Notes: generated by a model not told the origin, from the sequence alone. A DNA stretch of 64,000 bases from Dyella kyungheensis (GCF_016905005.1 NZ_JADIKC010000007.1:1-64000), one strand, 5' to 3'; positions 47,440 through 57,922 are shown, counted from the stretch's first letter. Translations and numbers: made by a program.

Positions 47440-47732
47440 ATATTTCCCCGTGGTCATCGATAGAGGTGGTGTGTAAATGCCTCTCGGCATGCGGAATGTA
47501 TGGCATGCCAGCCCATCACGCCAAGCTGCAGGACGGAAAAAAGGCGGTTTTTTTTCGATATTGGCCCGATAGGGGTGAAGAAAGTCACGATCGGGCCCTG
47601 CGCAAGCCTATTTTTCAGGCCTTTTCGGGGCTGACCCAAGCCGCCTGCCTGCGGCGTCCCGTTCGGCGGCTATGGACCGGCGGCGCCAGCCGTCTCTACT
47701 ATCGAGCTTCGTCTCCACGCTAGGTGCTGCCC

Positions 47733-49394
47733 ATGAAGCGATTGGCCTTATCCCTGCTCGCCCTGTCCGTGACGTCGGCGCTGTTTGCCGCCGATGCACC
47801 GACCACCCCGACTTTCGATCCGCATCGTTTGTCGGACGACGTCAAAACGCTTTCGTCCGACGCCTTCGAAGGCCGCGGCCCGGCTACGGCGGCCGAGACC
47901 AAGACCATCGACTACGTCGTTGCCCAGTTCAAGGCGGCCGGCGTGCAGCCCGGTGGCGACCTGAAGAACGGCAAGCGCGAATGGACGCAGGCGGTGCCGC
48001 TGCTGCAGTCCGATATCGCCGGTACGCCGTCGCTGTCGTTCACCGTCAACGGCAAGACCGAGGCACTGACCCAGGGCCAGCAGATCGCCGTGCGTTCCGC
48101 GCTCGATGGCTCCAAGGCCGTGTCGATCAAGGATGCCCCGCTGGTGTTCGTGGGCTACGGCGTCAAGGCGCCGGAGCGCAACTGGGACGATTTCAAGGGC
48201 GTGGACCTCAAGGGCAAGATCGCCGTCGTGCTGATCAACGACCCGGACTTCGAAACCGGCGTGGGCGACTTCGGCGGCAAGGCGATGACCTACTACGGCC
48301 GCTGGACCTACAAGTACGAAGAGGCCGCTCGCCAGGGCGCGGCCGGCATGCTGATCGTGCACGAGACCGCACCGGCCTCCTACGGCTGGGCGACCGTGGC
48401 CAACTCCAATACCAACACCCAGTTCGACGTGGTGCGCGACCATCCCGCCAGCGCGCATACGCCGGTGGAAGCGTGGATTCAGCGCGATGTGGCCGTCGAC
48501 CTGTTCAAGTCCGCCGGCCTCGACTTCGAAGCGCTGAAGAAGCAGGCGCAGACCCGCGACTTCAAGCCGGTGGTGCTGAAGGGCGAGACCTTCTCGGCCA
48601 ACTACAAGATCAACTCCAAGGTGATCACCTCCCACAACATCGTGGGCCGCGTCGAGGGCAGCAAGCGCCCGAACGAGACGGTGATCTACAGCGCGCACTG
48701 GGACCACCTGGGCGTGGGCGCGCCCGACGCCAAGGGCGACAAGATCTACAACGGCGCGGTGGACAACGCCACCGGCACGGCGGCGCTGATCGAACTGGCA
48801 CGCGCCTTCGCCAGCCAGCCCAAGCCGGAACGTTCGGTGGTGTTCCTCAACGTCACCGCCGAAGAAAAGGGCCTGCTGGGTTCGGAGTACTACGCCTCCA
48901 AGCCGCTCTACCCGCTGGCCACCACCGTGGCCGACATCAACATGGATGCGCTCGATCCGCACGGCCCGTCGCGCAACTTCACCATCTCCGGCAGCGCCAA
49001 GCTCGACCTGCTCGATGAGCTGACCACCACCGCCAAGCAGTGGAACCTGGTGTACTCGGCGGATCCGAAGCCCGAGGCCGGCCACTTCTTCCGCTCCGAT
49101 CACTTCTCCTTCGCCAAGCGCGGCGTGCCGGCCGTGTCGTTCGGCTCGGGCAACGACTGGGTGGACGGCGGCCTCGCCGCCGGCAAGGCGGCCGAGGACG
49201 AGTACGTGGCCAAGCACTACCACCAGCCGTCCGACGAGTGGCAGGCGAATTGGCCGTTCACGGGCATGGCCCGCGATCTGCAGGTCCTCTACAAGCTCGG
49301 CAGCGACCTCGCCAACTCCGACACCTGGCCCAACTGGAGCAAGGATTCGGAATTCCGCGCGGCTCGCGACGCCACGGCGGCACAGCGCAAATAA
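47733..49394 (+). CDS. Exported M28-family metallopeptidase
   Basis: A 553-residue periplasmic or secreted aminopeptidase-like enzyme. A signal peptide ends near residue 20 (LFA). A protease-associated (PA) insert domain lies at about 140-260, and the M28 domain at about 300-540. Metal-ligand motifs are SAHWDHLGVG, NGAVDNATGTAAL, TAEEKGLLGSEY and DINMDAL, plus a distal His near HFFRSDHFSF. The ATG at 47733 follows AGGTG by six bases. An intrinsic terminator lies 26 bases after the stop, so it appears monocistronic. Confidence 0.92.
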   Translation: MKRLALSLLALSVTSALFAADAPTTPTFDPHRLSDDVKTLSSDAFEGRGPATAAETKTIDYVVAQFKAAGVQPGGDLKNGKREWTQAVPLLQSDIAGTPSLSFTVNGKTEALTQGQQIAVRSALDGSKAVSIKDAPLVFVGYGVKAPERNWDDFKGVDLKGKIAVVLINDPDFETGVGDFGGKAMTYYGRWTYKYEEAARQGAAGMLIVHETAPASYGWATVANSNTNTQFDVVRDHPASAHTPVEAWIQRDVAVDLFKSAGLDFEALKKQAQTRDFKPVVLKGETFSANYKINSKVITSHNIVGRVEGSKRPNETVIYSAHWDHLGVGAPDAKGDKIYNGAVDNATGTAALIELARAFASQPKPERSVVFLNVTAEEKGLLGSEYYASKPLYPLATTVADINMDALDPHGPSRNFTISGSAKLDLLDELTTTAKQWNLVYSADPKPEAGHFFRSDHFSFAKRGVPAVSFGSGNDWVDGGLAAGKAAEDEYVAKHYHQPSDEWQANWPFTGMARDLQVLYKLGSDLANSDTWPNWSKDSEFRAARDATAAQRK

Positions 49395-49420
49395 GCGCCG
49401 TTCCCACGCGATACATGAAG

Positions 49421-49450
49421 AGGCCCGCAGCAATGCGGGCCTTTTTCTTT
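49421..49450 (+). terminator. Intrinsic terminator of the peptidase gene
   Basis: A nine-base stem (AGGCCCGCA with TGCGGGCCT) with GCAA tetraloop is followed by TTTTCTTT. Confidence 0.9.
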
Positions 49451-49617
49451 AACCGTACCAACCCGCGGGAACAGGATTTTCACGCGAAGCTGATTCAGAT
49501 GACGGCAAAACACAACGGCAACATGGCAGTCACCGTCGAGCCAGACAGGAATCACACGAAGGTCATGCATCGACGGCAAGCTGCGCACCATCGGCCACAC
49601 AAAAAAAGTTGAATACC

Positions 49618-49875
49618 ATGCTGGCGCAATACGTCCACCCCTCGAAAACCGGCCTTTTCCGCATCGTCCGCCACGGCCGCCAATGGCGCGTGCTGTGCGA
49701 AGACTGCGAGATCGGCCGCCACGAAACCGCCGAAGCCGCCCTCATCAACACCCGCATGGTCTGCCCGCAGGCGCGGCTGCCCGGCGAACTGTCCGAGTGG
49801 CGCTACATCCCCGAACTCGCCCTGGCGCACTCGCGCGTATCGAGCGAAGGCACGCGCTGGCGCCTGGCTGGCTAA
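49618..49875 (+). CDS. Small hypothetical protein
   Basis: An 85-residue protein with one CxxC motif (LCEDCEIG) and a further Cys near residue 48. It begins MLAQYVHPSKTGLFRIVRHG and ends in a basic and Trp-containing tail. Codon use resembles the neighbours, and the protein-like composition supports a real gene, but I do not recognise it. The ATG at 49618 was taken; a TTG three codons upstream is possible. It is convergent with recQ. Confidence 0.55.
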   Translation: MLAQYVHPSKTGLFRIVRHGRQWRVLCEDCEIGRHETAEAALINTRMVCPQARLPGELSEWRYIPELALAHSRVSSEGTRWRLAG

Positions 49876-49968
49876 GGCCCCTGCACTTCTCCTTGTCCCC
49901 TTTGGGCAGAAGGCCGGGACATTGCCACCTTTACGGTGGTGCGGGGCGGGTGCTCGCGAAAGTATTGC

Positions 49969-51786
49969 CTACTCGCTAGCGTTAATCACCGCCAAAAAAT
50001 CCCGCCCATAGCGCTTGAGCTTCGCCTCACCCACCCCACTGATCGACGACAGCTCGGCCTCGTTCGAAGGCAACGCACGCAACATCGCCAGCAGCGTCGC
50101 ATCGTGGAAAATCACATAGGGCGGCACCCCATGCTGCTTCGCCAGCTGCGTTCGCAACTTGCGCAGCTCGTCCCACAGCGGCTGCTCGTAAGCCTCCACG
50201 CCGAGGCTGCCGCCAGTCACCAACTGGCTATCGCGACGACGCTTGCGCGTGGCGCGTGCCGGCGTGGCGTCCTCGCGCAATCGCACCGGACGATTGCCCA
50301 CCAGCACCTCGCGACTGGCCTTGCTCAGGCGCAGCGTGCCAAAACCTTCCGCATCGGCCTCCAGCAAGCCCATCGCGAGCAACTGGCGAAACACCGAACG
50401 CCATTGCTTTTCATCCATGTCGGCGCCGATGCCGAAGGTGGAAAGACGATCGTGTCCCAGGTCGCTCATGCGCGTGCTGTCCTCACCGCGCAGGATGCTG
50501 ATGACATGGCCCGAGCCGAAGCGCTGGCCGCTGCGATACACCGCCGAAAGCGCCTTCTGCGCCGGCACCGTGGCATCCCACGTCTTCGGCGGCTCGATGC
50601 AGTTGTCGCAGTGGCCGCACGGCCCATGGAACGATTCGCCGAACGCGGCCAGCAACAGCTCGCGACGGCACTGCGTGGTTTCCGCGTACGCCAGTTGCGC
50701 TTCCAGTTTCTGGCGTTCCACCCGCTTGCGCTCATCCGCCGATTCGGACTGCGCAATCATCTGGCTCATCGTCACCACGTCCGACAGGCCGTAAATCATC
50801 CACGCATCGGAAGGCAGGCCGTCGCGACCCGCGCGCCCGGTCTCCTGGTAATAACCTTCCATGCTACGCGGCAGATCCAGATGCGCCACGAAGCGCACGT
50901 CGGGTTTGTCGATGCCCATGCCAAACGCCACCGTGGCCACCATCACCACGCCGTCTTCGCGCAGGAAACGCCGCTGGTTCGCGTTGCGCGTGGCGGCGTC
51001 CAATCCCGCGTGATAAGGCAACGCCTCGATACCCGCTTCCATCAGCCACGTCGCCGTTTCATCCACCTTCCGCCGGCTGAGCGCATAAACGATGCCCGTC
51101 TCGCCGCGATGCCGCTCCAGGAACTCCATCAACTGCCGTCGCGCGTTGTGGCGAAGACCGACCTGATAGCGGATGTTCGGCCGGTCAAAGCTCGACACGA
51201 ACTGGCGCGCATCCTGCAACGCCAACCGCTCGACGATCTCGTCGCGTGTGCGTTGATCGGCCGTGGCGGTGAGCGCGATCCGCGGAATCTGCGGAAAGCG
51301 CTGATGCAACACCGCCAGCTCGCGATACTCAGGACGGAAATCGTGCCCCCATTGCGATACGCAATGCGCTTCGTCGATGGCGAACAACGCCACCTCGGTG
51401 CTCTCGAGCAAACCGAGAAAACGCGAGGTCAACAACCGTTCCGGCGCGACGTAAAGCAGGTTCAGCTCGCCGGCAAGCAGACGGCGCTCCACCTCGCGCT
51501 GATCTTCCGCCCTTAGGCTGGAATTGAGATAGGCCGCTGAAACACCGGCTTCGCGCAGCGCATCGACCTGATCCTGCATCAACGCGATCAGCGGCGACAC
51601 CACGATACCCGTGCCCTGCCTCACCAAGGCAGGAATCTGATAGCAAAGCGACTTGCCGCCACCGGTAGGCATCAGCACCAGCGCATCGCCACCTTCGATC
51701 AACTGATCGACGATCGCCTGCTGCGGACCGCGGAACTGGGTGTAGCCGAAAACGCTTTGAAGAATGTCGAGGGGCGAGGGGGGCAT
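49969..51786 (-). CDS. recQ: ATP-dependent DNA helicase RecQ
   Basis: A 3'-5' helicase in recombination and fork repair. The 605 residues hold motif [11 protein letters not shown] at 41-50, the DEAH box in [18 protein letters not shown], motifs V and VI ([12 protein letters not shown]), a zinc-binding segment ([10 protein letters not shown] to CGHCDNC), the RQC wing and a C-terminal HRDC domain (about 530-600). Length and order are normal. Confidence 0.97.
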   Translation of the reverse strand: MPPSPLDILQSVFGYTQFRGPQQAIVDQLIEGGDALVLMPTGGGKSLCYQIPALVRQGTGIVVSPLIALMQDQVDALREAGVSAAYLNSSLRAEDQREVERRLLAGELNLLYVAPERLLTSRFLGLLESTEVALFAIDEAHCVSQWGHDFRPEYRELAVLHQRFPQIPRIALTATADQRTRDEIVERLALQDARQFVSSFDRPNIRYQVGLRHNARRQLMEFLERHRGETGIVYALSRRKVDETATWLMEAGIEALPYHAGLDAATRNANQRRFLREDGVVMVATVAFGMGIDKPDVRFVAHLDLPRSMEGYYQETGRAGRDGLPSDAWMIYGLSDVVTMSQMIAQSESADERKRVERQKLEAQLAYAETTQCRRELLLAAFGESFHGPCGHCDNCIEPPKTWDATVPAQKALSAVYRSGQRFGSGHVISILRGEDSTRMSDLGHDRLSTFGIGADMDEKQWRSVFRQLLAMGLLEADAEGFGTLRLSKASREVLVGNRPVRLREDATPARATRKRRRDSQLVTGGSLGVEAYEQPLWDELRKLRTQLAKQHGVPPYVIFHDATLLAMLRALPSNEAELSSISGVGEAKLKRYGRDFLAVINASE

Positions 51787-52062
51787 CGGGAAATGCTAGC
51801 AAATGTCCGATACGCGCTGCTGGTCCAGAGCCAGCCCGTAAAGTCAACTTCGGCGGACAGGCCACAACCCGCCCGCCCACTCACTTGCTGGGAATTACCC
51901 CACAAAGAAATAGCTTTCGGAAGGATGGGCGCCCCGAAGTAAAGAAAACATTATCGAAAGACCTCACGACTGGAGTGTGTCGGGCCCAAGCCTGCACACG
52001 CGGGAGATCAGTCAGGGCGCGGGAGCCCGAGGTATTCGATGACAACGACAACGGGGACAATC

Positions 52063-54966
52063 ATGAAATCGTTCAACCAACGCGCGCTAGCGCTGGCTAT
52101 CCATCTGACGCTGGCGACCGGCGCACTTGCGGCGACCGGCTCAGCCTTCGCACAGGATTCAGCTCCTAAAGCCGACCAGGGGTCAGCCAAAAGCCTGGAA
52201 ACCGTCACCGTAACGGGCTCGCGCATTCGCAGCGTGGACGTCGAAACCGCGCAACCCGTCTTTACCATGACGCACGAAGACATCCAGAAGACCGGACTGG
52301 TCAATATCGGAGACATCCTGCAAAGCCTGACCGTTGCTGGCAGCCCCAGCTTCAGCAAGGCATCCGTACTCACATCGAATGCGGAGCAAGGCGGTCAATA
52401 CATCAACATGCGCAACCTTGGCGAGAACCGGGTCCTTGTGCTGGTGAATGGCAAGCGCTGGGCGACTAGCATCAATGGCTATACCGACATGTCGACCATT
52501 CCGTCTGCATTGGTCGAGCGAATCGAGATTCTCAAGGACGGCGCCTCGGCCGTATACGGCTCCGATGCCATCGCCGGAGTCGTCAATATCATTCTGAAGG
52601 ATCACTACCAGGGTGCCGAAGCCAGTGGCTATATCGGCGAGAACGACCACGGGGATGGCACTCAGCAGGCTTACTCTTTCACTGTTGGCAGCAAGACCGA
52701 AAAGACTTCGGTGATGTTCAATGCCAGCTATACCAAAGAAGATGCGATCTGGTCCAAAGATCGCGAGATCACCCGCTACACCTACGGCCCCAACCATTCT
52801 TTGGACGGCCTGAGCGGCACGGGTGTCTGGGGCCGCTTCCAGACCGTTAACCCAAAGACAGGCGGAGGTACAGGTCAAACCTATCGCCTGGACCATACTG
52901 GCGGATTCGATGGTGACGGTGTTGGCGCAAACCCTCGCAACATCAATAGCTATCGAACAACCCTCGATTATCCCAACGACTATTACAACTCCATCGACCA
53001 GATGAATTGGTCACCGAGCAACGAGTTGAAGTCGATCTTTACCTCGGTAAGTCACCAGATCAACGACTACGTGACCTTCAAATCGACGGCGTCCTATTCG
53101 GAACGCGAAAACGACCGTCAGATCGCCGGCTATCCACTCAATAGCCGCAGCCAGCCGACTTATCCGGTCTACATCAGCGGCCAGAGCTACTACAACCCCA
53201 TGCCTGGCCAAGATCTGTACTTTTATCGCCGCACGATCGAACAGCCACGTGGAACCTTCAACAATACCAAGACCTATCACTGGGACGCGGACTTCGAGGG
53301 CGGCTTTGAACTCGGTTCGCACCACTGGAACTGGGACGCTGGAATCAACTACAACAAGTCCGACGTGGACATCACCACAACGGGCAATCTCAACCTGATC
53401 AACCTGAAAAAGGCGCTGGGCCCATCATTCCTCAATAGCAACGGCGTGGTTCAATGCGGAACCCCGGCGGCACCGCTTGCAACGACTCAGTGCGTACCAT
53501 TCAACGTTCTTGGCGGCCCCACCGCTTCTACGCCTGCCATGATCGATTACGTCATGACTCGAGGCACTCAGGTCATACAGAGTCTAAGCAAGGAATACAC
53601 TGCCAATATCACGGGCGGCGTGTTTAATTTGCCGGCCGGCGAGCTCTCGATGGCCGCCGGTTACGAGCATCAGGCAATTTCGGGGTATGACCATCCCGAC
53701 GCATTGTCCAGCGCAGGCTATTCGACCAACCTCGCCGGACCAGGCACCAACGCCAAGTACAACATCGATTCGTTCTACCTGGAATTCTTGGTTCCCATTC
53801 TCAAGGATCTTCCTGGTGCCCAGGAGCTTTCTGCCGACGTAGCGAGCCGCTACTCCGACTACAGCATTTTCGGCAGCACAGTGAAGAACAAATACAGCCT
53901 CACTTGGCGACCGGTCAGTGACTTGCTGGTGCGTGCCACTTACGCGCAGGGCTTCCGCGCACCCACGTTAGGCGACACGTTTGGCGGCGGCACGCAGACC
54001 TTCGACTACTACACCGATACATGCGATACAACGGTCGGAGCGGCAGCGACCAGCCCAGCCATCGCGAGTAACTGTAAAGCTGCTGGCGTGCCGGCCAACT
54101 TCCATCAGACCGATGTCAATGGGCGCAATGTCAGCGCACGCAATGTACAGAGCACGACTCCATACAACGCGGGCGTCGGCAACGCCAACCTGCAACCCGA
54201 AACCAGCATTAGCCGTACCGCCGGCTTTGTTTACAGTCCCGCGTGGGTTCCCGGCGGCCTTGATATCTCGCTGGATTGGTACGACATCCGTGTCGTCAAC
54301 GATATTACTGCGGTAAGTGCAAGTTACGTGCTTGACCAGTGCTACGTCCAAGCAGTGCAGAAGTTCTGCAACGACTTCTCCCGAGATCCCAATACACACC
54401 AGGTCGTCGGCCTCAATCGCGGCAATCTGAATATGGGCATGCTGCGGACGTCCGGCTACGATTACGGTGTTAGCTATCGCTTGCCGAAACTCAGTTGGGG
54501 ACAATTGACCGCAAGCCTCAACGGCACTTACCTCACATCCTATGATCAGCGCTCCACGAGTCAATCCGATATTGCAGGCTACGTAGGCACTTATTGGTAT
54601 CCGCGCAACAAGGCTACGTTCGGTGTTGATTGGGCCAATGGAAATTGGGGCGCAACTTGGTCCATGCGATATTACGGAGCTTTCCGAGATTTCTGCTTCG
54701 ACGAGAATGAATGCAATCAACCCAATTACCAAAGTCCGAGCTGGACGGGAGGAATTGGAGCAAATCGCAAGGGTGCCAGCACCTATCACGATGTCCAGGC
54801 GCGTTACTCCTTCCCCTGGAAGGGCGTGCTATCGGTCGGCGTAAAGAACCTATTCGCCAAGGAGCCCACCATTACTTACTCGGTGGACAACTCCAGTACG
54901 GCATATTTGAATCCATCACTGGACCTGGATCGTTATTTCTATCTGCAATACACGCAGAAATTCTGA
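52063..54966 (+). CDS. TonB-dependent outer-membrane receptor
   Basis: A 967-residue receptor for an unknown substrate. A signal peptide (residues 1 to about 30, ending SAFA) precedes a TonB-box-like SLETVTVTGSRIR. The plug follows (about 45-160, with INMRNLGENRVLVLVNGKR and IEILKDGASAVYGSDAIAGV), then a large beta-barrel ending in YLQYTQKF with the terminal Phe used in barrel assembly. The ATG at 52063 has GGGGA upstream; an ATG eight codons earlier is less likely. Codon use looks visibly more AT-rich at third positions than in neighbours, which might indicate transfer. A terminator follows. Confidence 0.93.
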   Translation: MKSFNQRALALAIHLTLATGALAATGSAFAQDSAPKADQGSAKSLETVTVTGSRIRSVDVETAQPVFTMTHEDIQKTGLVNIGDILQSLTVAGSPSFSKASVLTSNAEQGGQYINMRNLGENRVLVLVNGKRWATSINGYTDMSTIPSALVERIEILKDGASAVYGSDAIAGVVNIILKDHYQGAEASGYIGENDHGDGTQQAYSFTVGSKTEKTSVMFNASYTKEDAIWSKDREITRYTYGPNHSLDGLSGTGVWGRFQTVNPKTGGGTGQTYRLDHTGGFDGDGVGANPRNINSYRTTLDYPNDYYNSIDQMNWSPSNELKSIFTSVSHQINDYVTFKSTASYSERENDRQIAGYPLNSRSQPTYPVYISGQSYYNPMPGQDLYFYRRTIEQPRGTFNNTKTYHWDADFEGGFELGSHHWNWDAGINYNKSDVDITTTGNLNLINLKKALGPSFLNSNGVVQCGTPAAPLATTQCVPFNVLGGPTASTPAMIDYVMTRGTQVIQSLSKEYTANITGGVFNLPAGELSMAAGYEHQAISGYDHPDALSSAGYSTNLAGPGTNAKYNIDSFYLEFLVPILKDLPGAQELSADVASRYSDYSIFGSTVKNKYSLTWRPVSDLLVRATYAQGFRAPTLGDTFGGGTQTFDYYTDTCDTTVGAAATSPAIASNCKAAGVPANFHQTDVNGRNVSARNVQSTTPYNAGVGNANLQPETSISRTAGFVYSPAWVPGGLDISLDWYDIRVVNDITAVSASYVLDQCYVQAVQKFCNDFSRDPNTHQVVGLNRGNLNMGMLRTSGYDYGVSYRLPKLSWGQLTASLNGTYLTSYDQRSTSQSDIAGYVGTYWYPRNKATFGVDWANGNWGATWSMRYYGAFRDFCFDENECNQPNYQSPSWTGGIGANRKGASTYHDVQARYSFPWKGVLSVGVKNLFAKEPTITYSVDNSSTAYLNPSLDLDRYFYLQYTQKF

Positions 54967-54979
54967 TCGCAAGGAAAAA

Positions 54980-55009
54980 CAATGGGAGCCGAGAGCTCCC
55001 ATTGTTTTT
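54980..55009 (+). terminator. Intrinsic terminator of the TonB-dependent receptor gene
   Basis: A ten-base stem (CAATGGGAGC with GCTCCCATTG) and five-base loop is followed by TTTTT. It lies 13 bases after the stop. Confidence 0.9.
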
Positions 55010-55062
55010 CGTCAAAAGGTTGGTCAAGGCTAAAGCAAGGATGTTCGCCAACCCGCGGCCGC

Positions 55063-55413
55063 CTAACCGGGCATACCCCACAACGCCCGATCCAAATCCG
55101 CATCCAGCCCAAACGTCGCCAGCGGCACGCGACCGTTCTTGACCTCGACGCCCTCGGCCTTGAGACGCTTGCTTTGCTCCTTGAACCCCCTGCTCCCGGG
55201 TGGAAACGCAATTTGCCCGCTGGACCGCAGCACCCGGAACCACGGCAACTCCATGCCATCCGGAACTTCCCCCAGCGCCCTGCCCACCAGCCGTGCCCGG
55301 CCGGGCAGGCCGGCACGGGCGGCGATGGCGCCGTAGCTGGCGACGCGGCCGTGCGGGATAGCTGCGATGGCAGCGAAGATGCGCGCGTGGGCTTCGGATT
55401 TGGGCTTGTCCAT
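55063..55413 (-). CDS. Alkyltransferase-like protein (MGMT family, no active Cys)
   Basis: A 116-residue protein of the O6-alkylguanine alkyltransferase-like (ATL) type. The DNA-binding core is FAAIAAIPHGRVASYGAIAA and RARLVGRALGEVPDGMELPW. The usual PCHRV active site reads PWFRVL here, with Trp58 in place of the acceptor Cys. ATL proteins bind O6-alkylguanine lesions without repairing them and channel them into nucleotide excision repair. The start is an ATG at 55413 giving MDKPKSEAHARI. Confidence 0.9.
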   Translation of the reverse strand: MDKPKSEAHARIFAAIAAIPHGRVASYGAIAARAGLPGRARLVGRALGEVPDGMELPWFRVLRSSGQIAFPPGSRGFKEQSKRLKAEGVEVKNGRVPLATFGLDADLDRALWGMPG

Positions 55414-55488
55414 GATCTTCAACAGGCTCTTTACACCGGGTCGTGGCACAGTAGCGAGGCCGGGATTGCCTGCCAAGGAGATCGCACC

Positions 55489-55893
55489 ATGCGACATTTT
55501 GAAGCCGTGCGTTCCCACGTCGGCAGCTTGCACGAGCTGCGCCACAACGATCCGTATCTGATCAGTTTCGATCTCACCTTGCCGCAGGAGCGGCACCAGG
55601 GCATTTATCTGGCCGAGCTGGAGGACGAATCCGGCCGCCGGTACCTGCGCATCTCGACACCCGTGGGACCGCTGGCCGGCGCCGACCCGCGTCGCTGCCT
55701 GCGTTTCAACTGGGAGCAGCGCAAGGGTTTCCTGGCCGTGGCCGACCTGGACGGGTCGCCGTATCTGCACCTGTGCGAAAACCGCCCCTATGAGTTGCTC
55801 GATGCGGTCGAGCTGAAACGGCTGATCGAGGAATTAGGCGAGCTGGGCGATCAGCTCGAACGGATCGTCGCCGCCGGGGGCGACGATCTCTGA
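55489..55893 (+). CDS. Hypothetical 134-residue protein
   Basis: A soluble acidic protein starting MRHFEAVRSHVGSLHELRHN behind a good AAGGAG site, with a mixed beta core (about 25-105: PYLISFDLTLPQERHQGIYL, RRYLRISTPVGPL, FLAVADLDGSPYLHL) and a C-terminal helix (LKRLIEELGELGDQLERIVA). The outline resembles the YbjN/type III chaperone-like fold, but I could not confirm it. It is divergent from the alkyltransferase-like gene. Confidence 0.7.
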   Translation: MRHFEAVRSHVGSLHELRHNDPYLISFDLTLPQERHQGIYLAELEDESGRRYLRISTPVGPLAGADPRRCLRFNWEQRKGFLAVADLDGSPYLHLCENRPYELLDAVELKRLIEELGELGDQLERIVAAGGDDL

Positions 55894-55932
55894 GTGGGCG
55901 GGAGCGCGCGAACGGCGCTCCTGCACGTTCGA

Positions 55933-57054
55933 TCAGAAAAGCGCGGTGAGACGCACGAAGCCGTAGGCAAGCAACGCGGTGATCGGCAGCGTGAGAATCC
56001 ACGCCCACACCATGCGCTCCACCACCGACCAGCGAATGGCGTTCCAGCGCTTGGCCGCGCCCACGCCCATGATCGATGCCGACACGTTGTGCGTTGTCGA
56101 CACGGGAATGCCGAACGCCGACGCGGTGAGAATCACCGCCGCCGAGCTGCCTTCCGCGGCAAAACCATTGATGGGATGCAGCTTCACCATCTTGTGGCCC
56201 AGCGTCTTGATGATGCGCCAGCCGCCACCTGCCGTACCGCCGGCCATGGTCAACGCACACACCACCGCCACCCATGCGGGCACATTGAAGCCGCCGTTGG
56301 CCGCGCCGTGGATGCGCAGGAAGCCCAACCATTCGGGCAGGCCGTCGAACTGGCCTGCCGCCGTCGCACCCGCCAGGGCAAGCGCGATGATGCCCATGCT
56401 CTTCTGCGCGTCGTTCATGCCGTGCGCGAGGCCCATGGCGCTGGCCGAAACGATCTGCGCCTTGCCGAAGAACGCGTTCACGAATGGCGTGCGGCCAAAG
56501 CGCCGGAGGAAACCGGTGCGACTGGAGAACCAGCTGAGCAACGCATAGAGCGCGCCCATCAACAGGAAGCCGATGACGAAACCCAGCAAGGGCGAAATGA
56601 CCATGGGCACGATGACTTTGGGAATCACGCCCTTGCCGTCCCACCAGTGCGCCCCGCCCTGCATCCAGATCACCGAAGCGAAATTGTTGCCGGATGCCGC
56701 GATGGCCGCGCCGACCAATGCGCCCACCAGCGCATGGCTGGAACTGGACGGCAAACCCCACCACCAGGTGATGAGATTCCACACGGTCGCCGCCAGCAAC
56801 GCGCAGATCAGCAGCTGCGGTCCCGCATCGATCACGTGGGTGTCGATCAGGCCGGAGGCGATGGTCTTGGCCACCGCGGTGCCCCATAGCGCGCCGATCA
56901 GGTTGGTGATCGCCGCCATCATCACCGCCTGTCCCGGCGTGAGCACCTTGGTCGCGACCACGGTGGCGATGGAGTTGGCGGTGTCGTGGAAGCCGTTGAT
57001 GTACGTGAAAGCCAGCGCGATGAGCACGACGGCGATAGCAAGCCCGATGCTCAT
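55933..57054 (-). CDS. pit: Low-affinity inorganic phosphate transporter (PiT family)
   Basis: A proton- or cation-coupled phosphate transporter in the inner membrane, 373 residues. Signature segments are AFTYINGFHDTANSIATVVA and LPSSSSHALVGALVGAAIAA, plus a second internal GLAHGMNDAQKSMGIIALAL and SVSTTHNVSASIMGVG-type copy. It has about ten membrane segments. The DUF47 gene upstream is a typical partner and is probably co-transcribed. Confidence 0.95.
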   Translation of the reverse strand: MSIGLAIAVVLIALAFTYINGFHDTANSIATVVATKVLTPGQAVMMAAITNLIGALWGTAVAKTIASGLIDTHVIDAGPQLLICALLAATVWNLITWWWGLPSSSSHALVGALVGAAIAASGNNFASVIWMQGGAHWWDGKGVIPKVIVPMVISPLLGFVIGFLLMGALYALLSWFSSRTGFLRRFGRTPFVNAFFGKAQIVSASAMGLAHGMNDAQKSMGIIALALAGATAAGQFDGLPEWLGFLRIHGAANGGFNVPAWVAVVCALTMAGGTAGGGWRIIKTLGHKMVKLHPINGFAAEGSSAAVILTASAFGIPVSTTHNVSASIMGVGAAKRWNAIRWSVVERMVWAWILTLPITALLAYGFVRLTALF

Positions 57055-57133
57055 GCACGCACCTCGCGCACAACGCCGCGGCCCCGGAGCGTGACCGGGT
57101 GGCTCGAAGGAAAGGAGGTCATCAGGTCGCGCC

Positions 57134-57763
57134 TCAGGAGTTCTTCAGCACGATCGAATACACGGTGTTGCCCACGTCGCGGCACTTGTCGATGGCTTTC
57201 TCGAGCAGCTCGAACAAGTCCTTCGCCAGCATCGCGCGCATGGCATCGCCACCTTCCACATACAGCGTGCGGTACGGCGAGAGCAGCATGCGGTCGCCTT
57301 CGGACTCCAGCGTCTGCAGGCGGTCCTGCAGCTTCTTCACCGGATCGATGCGCAGGCCTCGACGCAGCTCGCCGATCATCTCCGACACCACCGCCGAGGC
57401 CTGTTCGAGCACCTGCGCGCGCGCGGCGAAATCCACGTCGCTCACGCGAGCGGCAACGATCTCGTAGCGTTCGGCGAATTTCTCGATGGTCTTGGGAATC
57501 TTGTACAGCGCCGAATTGAGCGCTTCGATGTCCTCGCGGTCGAGCGCGGTGACGAAGGTATTCACCAGCTCCTCGCTGATCTTCCCCGCAAGCGCCTTCT
57601 CACGCTGGCGCGCAGCGGCAAAGGCGGCCATCACGGGGGCGTGATCCTTGCGCGTGACAAGTTCGTGCAGCGCTTTCGCACTTTCGTGCGCAGCCTCGGC
57701 ACTCTGCTCGAGCAGACCGTAGAACTTGTCGCCTTTACCGAAAATCGTTTGCAATGAAAACAT
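57134..57763 (-). CDS. DUF47 / Pit accessory protein
   Basis: A 209-residue helical protein of the PhoU-like DUF47 (YkaA) family that partners PiT transporters. It starts MFSLQTIFGKGDKFYGLLEQ and has the repeated helical hairpin (EELVNTFVTALDREDIEALN and LLEKAIDKCRDVGNTVYSIV). It directly precedes pit on the same strand with a 79-base gap. Confidence 0.92.
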   Translation of the reverse strand: MFSLQTIFGKGDKFYGLLEQSAEAAHESAKALHELVTRKDHAPVMAAFAAARQREKALAGKISEELVNTFVTALDREDIEALNSALYKIPKTIEKFAERYEIVAARVSDVDFAARAQVLEQASAVVSEMIGELRRGLRIDPVKKLQDRLQTLESEGDRMLLSPYRTLYVEGGDAMRAMLAKDLFELLEKAIDKCRDVGNTVYSIVLKNS

Positions 57764-57922
57764 GCGGTGATGGCCTGGGGGTGCGGGGGCGGAAAATGAC
57801 GACTATGTTACAGGAGCCGTCCGCCGGGCCGCATCAGGGCGGCCCAGGCCCCGGCTGGCACGCTTAGGCCTTACACTGCGTCTCATGTCCAAACGCGACC
57901 TATTCACCGGCCGGCGCCCCTC

